Assembly: GCF_000699445.3 (NCBI RefSeq)
Contig: NC_067196.1
Location: forward strand, 89,196,364 to 89,260,363
Length of the DNA: 64,000 nucleotides
Direction of reading: 5' to 3'
Source of the DNA: Schistosoma haematobium
Taxonomy: Eukaryota; Platyhelminthes; Trematoda; Strigeidida; Schistosomatidae
Shown here one piece after another: positions 34,701 through 46,010 of this stretch. A program made the position numbers and the translations under genes. How positions within the stretch are numbered: position 1 is the stretch's first letter; each line of letters opens with the position of its first letter. Under the pieces are notes generated by a model. That model searched no databases and was not told the DNA's origin. It saw only the letters and a program-made list of their open reading frames with translations.

Positions 34701-35487
34701 ATCAGTCGGTTTCGTGTTGGGAAAATTGCAGGGTTTTCTGCAATTTCTGGAAAACTTTCCATACTGGTTATGATAACAGCACCAGTCGGGGTTATCTGTC
34801 TCTCGTGGTCTAGAGACCGATCGCTTACGTGAAATGCTTCTACGTGGTGTGCGCGATCTCTTACGGTCGGTACGAAGACTAAGATAACGCGTGAGTGTGT
34901 GACATAAGTCGGTTATATCATTCTGAGTCGTGTGAGGCTTTTCTTTGACTGAAAATACCTCGGTAGTAGGTTTCGTAATTTCTAGAATGCGGTCGGCAGA
35001 TGCAGCTAGCTCGTCTAAGCCGTTGTTCTGGAACGAGACCAGAACTGCTTGCACCTGTTGGGGAAGTTTTGACAAGAAGAGTTGTTTGAATAGACCTTCG
35101 TCGAAAGTTCTTGGTCCTATAACCTCTCTCATCCGTTGCAACATGTCTGTCGCGGAACCGTGTTGCAGGTCGATGTTATTGAAGAGTTGATCTAACCTTT
35201 GTCGATCGGTTAGATCTCCTCGTTTAAGAATCGAGCGTTTTAAGATTTCGTAAGGTTCGGAAACATCACTAGTAAACATACTAGGTGTTACGCACCTGTT
35301 GAATTCGCGCGGTAGTGCCTTGACTACTGCGAGGAATTGTGCACGTGTCGATCACGCCGTGCTCGGAGAAGTCGGCTTCTGCGTAGCAGAACCAGGCTTC
35401 GATGTTGTCGGGCCAGAAAGGCATCAGTTGAAACGAAGGTGGGGACAAAGTCTTAAGCTTGAGTACTTTAGGTGTCTGTTCAGTCAT
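34659..35487 (-). pseudogene. gag: Gypsy gag with a single frameshift
   Basis: Starts MTEQTPKVLKLK at 35487. The first frame runs to a stop at 35281; the second runs from upstream of 35279 to a stop at 34659. The two overlap, and the protein pattern passes from one to the other near 35343, as if by a one-base change. Capsid-like helices are followed by a basic SRTPRRSISRKRS segment and a compact cysteine motif CCYHNQYGKFSRNCRKPC near the end. The zinc-knuckle spacing is not the retroviral CX2CX4HX4C. Since pol is intact, this may be a recent mutation or an assembly error. Confidence 0.85.
34692..34701 (-). promoter_or_regulatory. Candidate -1 gag/pol frameshift site
   Basis: In gag frame the codons read TCG AAA AAC AAT. 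Slipping back one base at G-AAA-AAC puts the ribosome in the open pol frame, which leads without a stop into the protease. The heptamer is near the X-XXY-YYZ consensus but its first base is G. No pseudoknot was checked. Confidence 0.45.
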
Positions 35488-35644
35488 GATGAAGTATGAA
35501 GTACGATAATGAACGAGGGAAAATATATATATCCAAGAAAAAACACGAAAAAAATTACTATGTTTAAAAAAAATAAAAAATAAGGCAATGATATATAAAA
35601 ATCCCAAAAAGGAACAGACTCACAGTTGCAATTAGGTGTACCAG

Positions 35645-35662
35645 ATCACGTCGGGTTCACCA
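35645..35662 (-). other. Primer-binding site, tRNA-Trp-like
   Basis: TGGTGAACCCGACGTGAT, one base after the 5' LTR. Its complement ends in CCA and agrees with the 3' end of metazoan tRNA-Trp as I remember it at 17 of 18 bases. Confidence 0.75.
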
Positions 35663-36295
35663 ATGATGATGTCACAGGTATTCAGTGTTTGACAACGCTT
35701 CTACCAGTAACACCTTCTAATATATTTCGTTCCCACCAAGAGAAATCAAAAGACAGAGTCGAGGAGATCGGAAGAGTATATTTGGCGATGACCAATATAT
35801 CGGAATTCTCTGATCTAATCTGGCTAGCGATTGCGGTTGATGTTGAGCACGGCGTTACCACACGTGATCTGGTGCGGATGCCTGACCGAGCGCCTTCAGC
35901 TAGATGAGTCCACTAAAACATATGGTCAGCATCCAATGTCGAAAACTTACAGAGCTATTTATTTTAGGGATTTATTTACCGCTACAGAACTTTTAATATT
36001 CCCTAAATGGACAGCCTGTTGATTTATGAACAGAGTAATTAAGGTCATTTAGTGTGCCAGATCGAAATAATGATAATTATCTACAACTAGAGAAATTAAA
36101 ACGAAAACAGAAAGCACGGAACAACAAAAAAGTAATCACCAAAATATATCAATCCGGTCTACTTAAATGCGTGTGTCATGTGACACAGTGATATACTGTT
36201 TATGTTATTCAAATTAGTTAAACTTGCTAGGGACGGTGTTAACATATTGACAGCAAGTGGGTGGTTTTACTTAGGGAATTCACTAATAAAGATGG

Positions 36296-39288
36296 CTAAA
36301 CAATTAAAGTTACTATAATATCACTTGTGGAATGAGATACACTTACAGGTGATAGAACATTCAATGCATTTTCAGAGGAGCAGTATGCATCGATGCAGAG
36401 AACAAATAATGGGAGTGATTTTATCGTACGGATAGACTGTGGTAGATTATTCCAGAGTCTAGAAAATTTACAGGTGAAGTAATTCATATAAAGAGATGAT
36501 TTAGAATAAGTTTGTTTCACTAGTGACATGGAGTTACGGATGTCATAATGAAGAGTTTCTGCATATTGAATCACGTGATTGGATGCAAAGGATAGTTTAT
36601 TAAGTAGTTTGAAGAAAAAGATAAGATTTAGTTTGAGTCTCCTCCTCCATAAAGGGTCTAGCCCAAGTTTATCACATCTATAATTATAAGTTAAGGTACA
36701 ATCAGCTCCAAGAATACGAAGTGTAAATCGTCTCTGAACTGATTCCAGCCTTAATTTATCCTTTATGCGCGCACTGCTAAGAATAAACGTGCAATATTCT
36801 AGAAGAGGTGGAGCACAAACTTTGTACATTAAAATACGTGACTCATTGTTATGAAGGCTTCGAGTTGTGTAACTTAAAAGACGTTGAGACTTAGAGCTCT
36901 GTTCCAATATCTGTTCTGTAAACGACAAGTCTTGGGAATATCTAAGTCCTAAGTCTACTACTGTATGTAACACAGATAACACTTCTCCATGTATGGTAAT
37001 GTCTAGGTTGAGTGATGTATCGCCGAAGCATATCCATCCACATTTAGCCGTATTAAGCTCCAGTTGCCATTTTAAGCACCACTGTGCTATCTTGTTAAGC
37101 TCCATGCTAATGCAATTTTGCATATTTTTCAGGTCATGTGGAGAAAACGAATATACTACTTTAAGATCATCTGCATATAGAAGGGGCTTACCGACACAAA
37201 AGCTTTCACAAATATCATTGATAAACACTAAAAAGAGCAAAGGACCTAAGACACTACCTTGTATTACACCACTTCTAACAGGGACAGCTTTGGACAATGA
37301 AGAGTTAATTTTAACTATTTGATGTCGATTGCTGAGAAGGGAATCAAACCAAGCTAGCGAAGGATTTTGAACCACATAAGATGAGAGTTTACCTATAAGA
37401 AATTAGTGGCTAACCATGTCGATGGATTTAGAAATGTCCAGATATAGCACTAAGATTATATAACCTTGGCTACGTAGAGAATGGACTAAACTAAAGAGGT
37501 CAAGATAGCATGTCATACAAGAAATCCATTTTGAGTATCATCGATAAAGTTTCCAGCGAGTAAATAGTTGAAAAGTTCATCACTTATAATTTTTTCCATA
37601 ATCCTAGAGATAACTGGGGTAATATTTATCGGCCGATAATTGATCATGTCGGTCTTATCTCCAGATTTGTAACGTGGTAAGATGCACGCGGTTTTCCAAC
37701 AGTAAGAGTAAGAAACAGTTTCTATAGAGAGAGTAAACAACTTAAGAAGAAGAAGTGGAATTTCCGGACCACCATATTTGTAGAGAAAGGATGAAATCTC
37801 GTCTGCTCCATGACCTCTTGAAAGCTTAAGGGAATTTATAGCCTTATTAATTTTCATGCATGTGAAGGAGATAGATTTTATTGAGTTGCTAGTCACACAC
37901 ATAACTCTTGAAGCAGAGTCACTTATGATTCTTACACCATTCGCGAAAATACTACTGAAAAGGTCTGCTATAGTTTTAGAGTCGTATATAAAAGTGCTAT
38001 TATGCGGGATGCAGGATATATCAACATTTTGAGTTGCTTTAGCTCATTTATTGTAAAGGAGATTTAGTTTTGTACTTTTGAGTTATTATTAAGTGCTAAC
38101 ATCCCACATTAATGGCTTTTAACCTATGTTTCTCTTTAATTTGATTAAAAATTATTGTTATTTGTGCAACTGCCGTGAAGTTGTTTGGCTTAAAATAACG
38201 ATTCTGTAGGCGTCTTAGTCTGTTACGATATTTAGCTGGTATATATAATTCGTAAGGTTCACTAAACCTGTGTGTTTTAAGAGGTACACATGAATCTAAA
38301 CAAGAGTTAACGATCAGATAGAATTCGTCGATAGCATCCATGAGACTATTACATGAAAAAAAGTTATCCCAGTCTGAAAGTTTAGTCAGTGAGTGCAGGA
38401 GGTCCCAGTCAGCATGCTTATAGTCTCTATATTGACAGGTATTTTGAATGGGTCGGTTATAAGAGGAATAGATAGGGAGAGCGCAAACTACTATCTTATG
38501 GTCGCTACCTTCAAATTCATCATATACTTTTACAGATAGTGAGATAACATCTCTATTAAATATTAGATCGAGTATACTATCGCCTCTAGTTGGGGCACGA
38601 ACCCACTGTGACCAGCAGTGCATGTTAATTGTTGCCGAAAACTCATCATTACATGACTTACAACTATCGGTACTCCAGTTGATCCCAGGATAATTGAAAT
38701 CCCCTTAGCATTGAAGCTTAGAGCAGACACACGTATGAAAGCATTGACAATAAGATCATTCCCATCATTCGAACTATCAGGAGCTCTGTATATACATCCA
38801 AGGAGTAGACTATGATTCAGGGGGTTGACTGATATCCAGACTGATTCTGGCAAACTATTCAAGACACTATCTTCAACTTTATTAGTTGTTAGGGTATCTA
38901 AAACGTATATAATACAACCATCTCCTCGATTCGCTTCTCTGTCACAGAGATAGAGCCGATAGTTCTGGACATTTAATTCTGAATCAGATACTGCTTGAGA
39001 GCACCATGTTTCAGTGATAAGTATGAAAGAAGGTTTGGCTAGAAAAGCTAATGTTCTCAAGGCTGAAATTTTGTTCAGAAGTGAACGTGCATTGATAAGT
39101 AATAAGTTTAAAAAGGGAGTGTGGAGTGTAAAAAAATCGAGAGCTTCCCTACTGATGTTATGTAGTTTGGATTTGCATAGACTGTGGTTTATTATGTTTG
39201 ACTGATCATATGGGCTATCGCTTGAACAAACTGCAGTGCTAGTGGACCAGGGATTTTTGAAGGCCAGAAAAATCATTATTTTGATCAA
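36296..39288 (-). pseudogene. CR1/jockey-like ORF2 (endonuclease and RT), degenerate
   Basis: Nearly full-length ORF2 in pieces. Endonuclease begins at 39288 (NLLLINARSLLNKISALR, TETWCSQ, then CIYRAPDSS). After a frameshift near 38600, LDLIFNRD and GSDHKIVVC complete it. Linker: PAKYRNRLRRLQNRYFK. RT: LSRGHGADEISSF, INYRPINITPV, then a frameshift, then VIQGSVLGPLLFLVFINDI and LLYADDLKVVYSF (catalytic YADD at about 37180). The C-terminus ends TCKFSRLWNNLPQSIRTIKS and beyond. Breaks lie near 38600, 38060, 37510 and 37390. Catalytic residues survive but the frame does not. Its 3' UTR seems to have been the landing site of the gypsy element. Confidence 0.85.
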
Positions 39289-39481
39289 GTGGATTAATTT
39301 GTTGGTGGTGAGTAACCTAGTAGTCCATCTTGCCCAATGGGAAAGTATTGAGAATAGTTACGTCTTGCAGGTCCATTATTTAAGACGTTTGAGGGTAATC
39401 GTGGGGCACGTTGGTTCACTGCGGTCTGCCTAATATTAGGACTGCTTACACAATCATTGTAATGGCCGTCTTATGAGATGT

Positions 39482-40500
39482 TTAAATCAAGTCAGCCCTT
39501 ATAACCTCCCCTACGATGCGTAAGGTAAAGCATGTTGTCAGAAGTATAGTCCTATTTTTATTTGGTAGGGCCATCGTAATATTTTTTTCATTGGGTCTAA
39601 AACCAGAAGGTTCTGTACATACATTCCTCTTGCGTGGCAAAGACTTTTTAATCTTGACAGTATTTCTAAGGGCTGTCACATTAGAACTAGGTATTTGCTT
39701 ATGGGCTTCTAATGGTAAACCGGAAAATATCGGATTAGTGTCGTCATAAGATGTACATTGGTTATCAGATGTCACTACAGGTTTAATAGGCAAATTAGCG
39801 CTCTTCGTTGGTAAATCAGAGTGCTGGAGAACATGAGATAGGGTAGCTGCATCAGTGGATCGAGCAGCTGGTGCATCATGATTTGTTATAATCTCAACAC
39901 CTTTATTTTTATTCAAGGTACGTTTTTGCGTAAGCCTTTGATTGGTGGTCTTGTCTGAGATTATACAAGCATTTCTAAACTTCGTAATCGTGCAGATTAG
40001 CCGCCCGGATTATTTTAACTGTTCAGCTAATATATGAGAGTCGAATCTGAACAAAACCGGGCATGAGTATTTCTGGTTCTTTTTATTAGGTCGAATGCAT
40101 TGACATGGACTTTCTTGAAGGTTAGATGCCTTTAATATTGAGTTCTTTACAGTTTTAATGGGGATTTGGTCAGATATATTATAGACAAACACGTTATTCC
40201 GAGAGACTATCGCTTGGTAACTTCGTTAGTGATAAAATCGATAACAGATTCTGCATTTATAATTTCATCAAGTTTTGCAGGAACGATATCTTTCGACTAG
40301 AGCAGTTTAACGGGTGATAGTGTCTTTATTTCTTGTGTCAGATCATCATGCTTTGATAAAGAGCTAGTAAGTGACTCAAACTTAGGACGCATGCCGTTTA
40401 GTTGCTTAAAGATAGTGTCTGATTCACTCCTAATATTAACGATACATTTTGATCTTGAGGTGGAACTCATTATTAAATTAGCGACAGAGTCACCCAGCAG
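39482..40500 (-). pseudogene. CR1/jockey-like ORF1, degenerate
   Basis: Low-complexity polar protein in two frames: 40192-40010 (VYNISDQIPIKTVKNSIL, PVLFRFDSHILAEQLK) and 39916-39482 (LPRKRNVCTEPSGFRPNEKN). It precedes ORF2 on the same strand as expected. The first part has the look of the nucleic-acid-binding ORF1 of this class, but I see no firm motif. Recognisable coding fades out toward 40500. Confidence 0.55.
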
Positions 40501-41368
40501 CAGGTGTGTTGTAAGATGACTCCCAATATTATCAGATTCAAAAGGAGTAGCAGAGCAGGGGGTATAGGTAATAACAGAATTGTTAATATCTGTAGAATAA
40601 GGGCTTTACCGGGCTCGTTCTATTGGCTGTCGACCCATCTCACTTTAAGCGTTAATTCCAATGCTGCTTATGAATTACAAACTAGGATTCAACGATATTC
40701 AAACAATATATATTAGATACCGTGTTTCCGTAACGCATAGTTCAGACGTACCGCTGTTGATGGAGGGTGACGTTAGTCGCCAGTAAACATGATGTTAGGA
40801 AGATAACTTCAATCCTCTCATGTCTGTAAGGCAAAACATTTTGTTTAATTACGTCTCCTTATGGTCTAGTGGAATGCCACGAACCAATGGTATTGATGCT
40901 GATTTATTATGCAAAATACCTCTTCAAATCGTGTTTAGAACGCTGAATTGGTTTCAATTTCTACCGAGTAATCATATTATAACAAACGAGACAATTCTCC
41001 AAAAACCAATCTTGATCAACACCCTATAAAATCTAAAAAAATGGACTCAAATAGCTTCGACAAAAAAGGGAGGCAGCCATTTGTGTATCAGAATACTGTT
41101 TTCAGCACTATATTTCATAACTACACATAATCACATACTCTCAGCTTCTTTCTGAACCACCTCCATTTATACGGTTCTTTATCCACTCTTACCTTGTTTA
41201 CACTTATTTCCTTTAACATATTATCATGATCTTGATCAATAAGTACCTTGATAAAAAGAATTAGACTGAGTAGTCATACTTTGACTATTCTTCCATGAAC
41301 GTTGTCAGCCATGCTTCTCGTTCTTTCATTTTCTTACACCATTTTTAGTCCCCTAGAGATATGCCACT

Positions 41369-41530
41369 GTGTGGTGTTTGAATGGACTAGTGATAACATT
41401 GTACTTGTTGAATGATTGATTTCGAATTCTAAATACAATACATTCGTTCGTGCTTGTGTCGTAATTCTTGATTCTATTGCGTTAATTCTGGGGTTTCTGG
41501 TTCATACGATAATTCACCTACTTTCAAATA
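41369..41530 (+). repeat. LTR fragment of the gag element at 46956-47762
   Basis: TGTGGTGTTTGAATG and GATTTCGAATTCTAAATACA match the LTR at 47599-47762 in opposite orientation. No internal sequence follows it, so it is a solo or truncated LTR. Confidence 0.7.
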
Positions 41531-41539
41531 TTATACACC

Positions 41540-41893
41540 GATAACAGATATGGAACGGGAGACTTCGTCCTACACCAACATAAAAGCCTGAGATACTCCA
41601 GAGGGATATAAGGTCGCGGTATCTGAAAGTCCTCAACTTCATATGGATCTATTGTCGACCACCAGTTGCACGTCACAACGCAACCTTGATAAAGCCAGCC
41701 AACTGTGATATTGACAATACAGGTATTACTAAAACTATCTACATTTATGTCTTATAAAATATCAATCCAGCTGAGTAATTTGCAACAAAGATAATTGTAC
41801 CTGCTGTAATGATTTGATATTAGCTGTAAACTGACATGCCTGATGTAATAAAATGTCAGTTGAGAATACATTATTATTATTATTATTATAAAA
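41540..41893 (+). mobile_element. Non-LTR 3' end with (ATT)n tail
   Basis: Ends GTCAGTTGAGAATACATT followed by ATT repeats (41870-41890). The preceding block (AGCTGTAAACTGACATGCCTG) is shared with the ends at 30545 and 63485. 5'-truncated. Confidence 0.65.
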
Positions 41894-42029
41894 TTTTCCG
41901 AGTTTATCCTCCCCCACGAAATAATGTTGGATCCTTATGACTCCATGTTACAATTAATTTGACTTTATTCAAGACATATTTGTCTCATTGAACAAAGGAT
42001 TGTCCAGATAGTCAGGATAAATGCTATCT

Positions 42030-42520
42030 GATTAGAGGTCATCAGAGTTTGATTGTTTCGACGTATCGTCATGAAATTTATTGAAAACCTCATTAGTAGA
42101 CAGTGGATCATTAGGGTAATCAGCATCTATCAAAATTATATGAGGCTTCTGACCATCATTTGATGCACCCGACATATTTTTCATATTTTTATTAAAAAGT
42201 TTCATCAGGAACGTATGAATCATTAAGATAGCTCATATCTGATAAAAGAAGAGAATCCCGATAATTAGATCCATCAGAAACGTTTGTCACAGAATGATGA
42301 GTTTCATGTGGAGCAACCGCATTCATTATACTGCTCGATTTATTTTCTGTTTGTTCGTGCGCGGTTACTGCAACAATTCCACGAACATTTAGCAGGACAT
42401 AGTCATTTTGTGAGCTGGAAAAGTCGCTTTTTGTACATTCTTTCTCGGGAATAATGGGATTTGAACTCACTACATGGCTTGGCTCTAAAGTGGACATTCC
42501 TGGACCACTGGAAGGTTCAT
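42030..42520 (-). pseudogene. Unrecognised serine/aspartate-rich ORF remnant
   Basis: About 160 codons on the minus strand in two frames joined by one frameshift near 42195: VAVIHEPSSGPGMSTLEPSH, DYVLLNVRGIVAVTAHEQT, YLNDSYVPDETF, then KPHIILIDADYPNDPLS and a stop at 42032. Acidic and serine-rich, no domain I recognise. It lies among gypsy debris, so an LTR-element protein is the first guess. A host exon is possible but no clear splice sites were found. Confidence 0.4.
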
Positions 42521-42994
42521 GGATGACTGCTACTGCTTCGTTTGAATTACTATTTATTAAGGATTATTGGGGGCTTCCATCGACACTTTTATCTATTCTG
42601 CAGTTATTCATTGACTTCCGTCACATCTCCAAAGCATGGATGATTTAGTAGCCATGTGCGTAAATTGTCTATAAAGTCCAACTGGCTCTTTTTAAAACGC
42701 TATTGTTGTCGCTGAATTAGCACTTGTAATTGACCGGAAGAGATAGCCATTTTTCTCTTTCTGTATGAATCAGAACATTAATGGAAAATACTGTATGACC
42801 AATTAATAAACAATGTCATTCAAGGACACCGACGACAATTCTGTATGCATATGGTTCGAAATAATCACCCTGAATTTTGTCCAATTATAGGCTGACATTG
42901 ATTCTTTAGTTTGAAGCTTGAGGGCTCAGAATTTTATTCACCCCTCGCCATTTGTTATGATTTGTGCCCTATGATTTATTAGTGTACAACGTAA

Positions 42995-43225
42995 TGATAC
43001 CGCCAGTTAGAGAACAGTAATTTATCGACCGGACCAGGGACCAATGAAACCCGTATGAGCAGTCTAGAGTCTTGAACGGTTCTGCTTCCTGCCTAGCCCT
43101 ACCAGTTAAATCCAGAGACCAATCTCAGCCTCTGCGATATGGCTCGCTTATTTCAAACAAGCTGGGTTTATATGCCAAACAAACAGACCACATCGTACTA
43201 TAAAACAGAATACAACATTTGAACA
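42995..43225 (+). repeat. Solo-LTR-like repeat, family L2, copy 2
   Basis: Partner of 28642-28865, same strand, with an 18-base insertion relative to it. Confidence 0.65.
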
Positions 43226-44029
43226 AGTTCTATCCAAAAGTGGCTGTGAATGTAGGAGATAGTAATTGATAAACCGGGTGCAGCGGAAAGGGAACGCTGA
43301 AAATCCCTCTAAAACATTTTTGTTGGATAGTACTGTCATTTACTTTTTCCTTTCCCCTGCCATGTATTTTGACCATTGTTCAGATCTCTTTTGACCACAC
43401 TTTATGTTCTTCAGTCTTCCTCGTCTGAGCTCTTATTATGTGATTTTGATTGAAGACTTACCTTTTGTCACTTAGTTTTCTATTGCATGTTGCCGGTCTG
43501 TTGACAGTTAGGTTGTGTCTGACTAAGATCAAGGTAACGGCGTGGTTCATTGTGTGACAACCCTTGACTGTCTGCTTGGGAAGACTGCTGGAACCCATGG
43601 AGATAGATATCTGATCCCATCTTGTTGGGAATATTTTTATTGATTCTCAGGTCTTGAGTTCTTTTGTACTAACTGTTTCTTTGTTGTTTGGCACGCTACT
43701 TTGTGTTAGAGAAACTTTTGGCTGTATAGCACAGGCTGTACCGTTGAAGATATTTTGTACTTTCGATATCATTTGTTCTATTTACCAAATTAGAACCGTT
43801 TAAATTCAGCATAGAGTTTGTGTTTTGATATAACTTAATACGAGTATCTCCAAAACGCTCTGTACGCTATACAGAAGAACGTAGTCTGTCAAATGGAATA
43901 TATTTTGGTTCTTCAGTCCTGCGTTCAAACAGAATATTGGCAGTTCGGATCCCAAAAGCTACCATTCATTATTCTATTCTATATACCTAAACTTGCTGGT
44001 AGATTTTGGGGATACCTAGCATAGTATAC
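43226..44029. other. No recognised features
   Basis: No supported gene or repeat; it sits between an L2 repeat and gypsy debris. Confidence 0.4.
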
Positions 44030-44165
44030 TTATCCGTGATGTGGTGTGGATGCTTGACGAAACATCTTCAACTAGGTGTGTTAAGTAAAATAACCGGGGC
44101 CAGCGCAAATGTTGAGGACTTACACACGTATGTAATTTGGGGCATTATCTATCGCTACATGGTGA
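44030..44165 (-). repeat. Diverged gypsy LTR fragment
   Basis: GGTGTGGATGCTTGACG, CATCTTCAACTAGGTGTG and TTATCTATCGCTACA follow the plus-strand text of the young gypsy LTR (GGTGCGGATGCCTGACC, GCCTTCAGCTAGATGAG, TTATTTACCGCTACA). Confidence 0.6.
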
Positions 44166-44179
44166 GTGAGCCTGGTTTC

Positions 44180-45476
44180 CAGTAAGTGAAATTTTTCGTC
44201 ACTTTTCCTGGTCGTCGTAGTAAGCTACTTTCTAAATATCACTCAAGCTCGCATTTGTCTAATAATGGTTCCTATTTTTGTGGAAATATGAAAAACAACT
44301 CAAAAAAGAATTGCAGATCAGGTTACAGAAGTGAGGAGAGTTTTGATAAATGCTCATCCTGTGGTAAATGTTACTCACATAATTCATGCGCACCTCGTTA
44401 TGTTAAATGCTTGAACTGCGGTAAAACTGGACACCTCAAGCTGATCTGCAAAGCTATTGTCCATCTTGCCACTAGTGTTTCTAATGATCATCAATCTTTA
44501 TCTAGATTTCGAAAGTTAATTTCCATATGCAGGATCGGTTGTACACCTCTCTTGGTTCATTCTACGTCTTTGTTGTTAACACAGGCAGTATAGAATTCAT
44601 TACTTTATTCAAGACACACCGAAATTCTAGCATTACGGATCATCGGGCACAAACTGCTGTGAGTTGCTAATTGCAGATGACACTTCATACATGCCTTGTG
44701 GATTCATAGTTGGTGAAACATGACCGACAATACTGGGTTTGAAAATATGAACATGATTAAAGTAGAGTCACTTTCATTGGTCTTTAAAGAAGCTACCGAT
44801 GTTTCACGTGAACGTTTTAAAGCTGCAGTGGAGGGATGAGAACTCGGCTTATAGAACGTGAAGTACAGGGTGGCCTATCCGTAATTAGATGATGATTATT
44901 TCTTTATGGTCTTGGAGAAACAGTATATACGACATTGAAAGATTTGTGTGCGAAACGTAAATTGAACCAGTTCAGTCTTCAGCATGGGGTACTCCTATTG
45001 TTACTCCATTAAAGTCGGATGGCAAGACCCAGAGAATATGGGTTGATTGTTGACAAACACTGAACTCCCGTTGGTTGTAATAAACCTGCATGACGGTAGA
45101 GGCCGAAGATATTCTAAATCGACTTCAGGGTTCTAAAGTGCTCTTGAAAGCCCATTTAAAAGATGCTTATCTTCAAAACCTTTTGGATCAATCTTCACCT
45201 ATTTTGACGACAATGAAGACTCATTTTTCGTCTGTTCAAATATAACTTTAATTTGGTCTAAATTGTTCTTCAACTATATTTCAGGAAGTGATAAATAAGG
45301 TAGTCAGTGATATTGAAGGTGTTGAAGTTTATCAAGATGATCTCACAGTTAATGGTTCTGATAAAGTAGATCATGATCAGAGACTTATTGCTTCATTGCG
45401 TCGTTTAATTGAGAATAAAAATACCTTGACTTCAAATAAGTATTCGTTCTGTGCATCTGGGTATAAATGCCATTGA
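44180..45476 (+). pseudogene. Gypsy-like gag-protease-RT remnant
   Basis: Zinc-knuckle gag near 44345-44460 (CSSCGKCYSHNSC, then CLNCGKTGHLKLIC), a protease-like VVNTGSIEFIT near 44570 (catalytic D to N), and RT palm near 45110-45470: AEDILNRLQGSKVLLK, then VYQDDLTVNG with the YQDD box. Many stops and gaps lie between. The RT is cut at 45476 by the folded RTE. The zinc-knuckle type differs from the young gypsy element, so this is another lineage, close to the gag at 46956. Confidence 0.7.
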
Positions 45477-46010
45477 ATCACCAGATGTATTCCAAGTATG
45501 CACCGGAGTCAGACAAAGTTGTCTACACTCTCCCTTCCTCTTTCTTCTGGTGGTTGACTGAATTATGAAGACCTCAACTTCTGAGGGAAAACGCGGCATA
45601 CAGTGGACAGCTCAGAATCAATTAGATGATTTGGACTTCGAAGATGACCTAGCCCTCCTATTGCATACACATGAACAAATGCAGATAAAGACAACCAGTG
45701 TAGCAGCAGTCTCTGCATCAGTAGGCCTCAGCATACACAAAGGGAAAACCAGGATCCTCAAATTCAAAACGAAGAACAGCAATCCAATGATTCTTGATGG
45801 CGAAAGTCTGGAAAATGTGGAATCCTTCACATACCTGGGAAGCATCATCAATGAAAAAGGAGGTTCAGATGCAGACGTAAAGGCGAGGATCGGTAAATCA
45901 AGGGCCGCATTCCTACAGTTGAGGAACATATGGAACTCGAAACAAATTTCAACCAATATGAAAGTCAGAATCTTCAATACAAACGCCAAGGCAGTTCTAC
46001 TGTACGAGCT
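45477..46010 (+). pseudogene. Folded RTE, RT half (plus)
   Basis: RTE reverse transcriptase from VCTGVRQSCLHSPF through LDDLDFEDDLALLLHT (FADD to FEDD, catalytically dead) to AKAVLLYEL. It then changes strand abruptly at 46010 into the 5' half of an RTE. Confidence 0.85.

Larger units (their letters stand above)
30757..35986 (-). mobile_element. Full-length Ty3/gypsy LTR retrotransposon, young
   Basis: 5230 bp with LTRs of 323 bp (35664-35986, 5') and 320 bp (30757-31076, 3'). By eye these differ by one substitution and one 3-bp indel. LTRs are bounded TG..CA (TGTAGCGG to CATCATCA). The target duplication is GAAC (30753-30756 and 35987-35990). It has a tRNA primer-binding site after the 5' LTR, a purine-rich tract before the 3' LTR, gag with one frameshift, and an uninterrupted pol. 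No envelope-like frame is seen. Schistosomes have known gypsy families (Boudicca, Saci-2/3, Gulliver); I do not assign it to one of them. Confidence 0.95.

Noticed and set aside
31995..34813. Plus-strand open frames across the gypsy element
   Set aside because: Antisense shadows of the intact minus-strand pol and gag.
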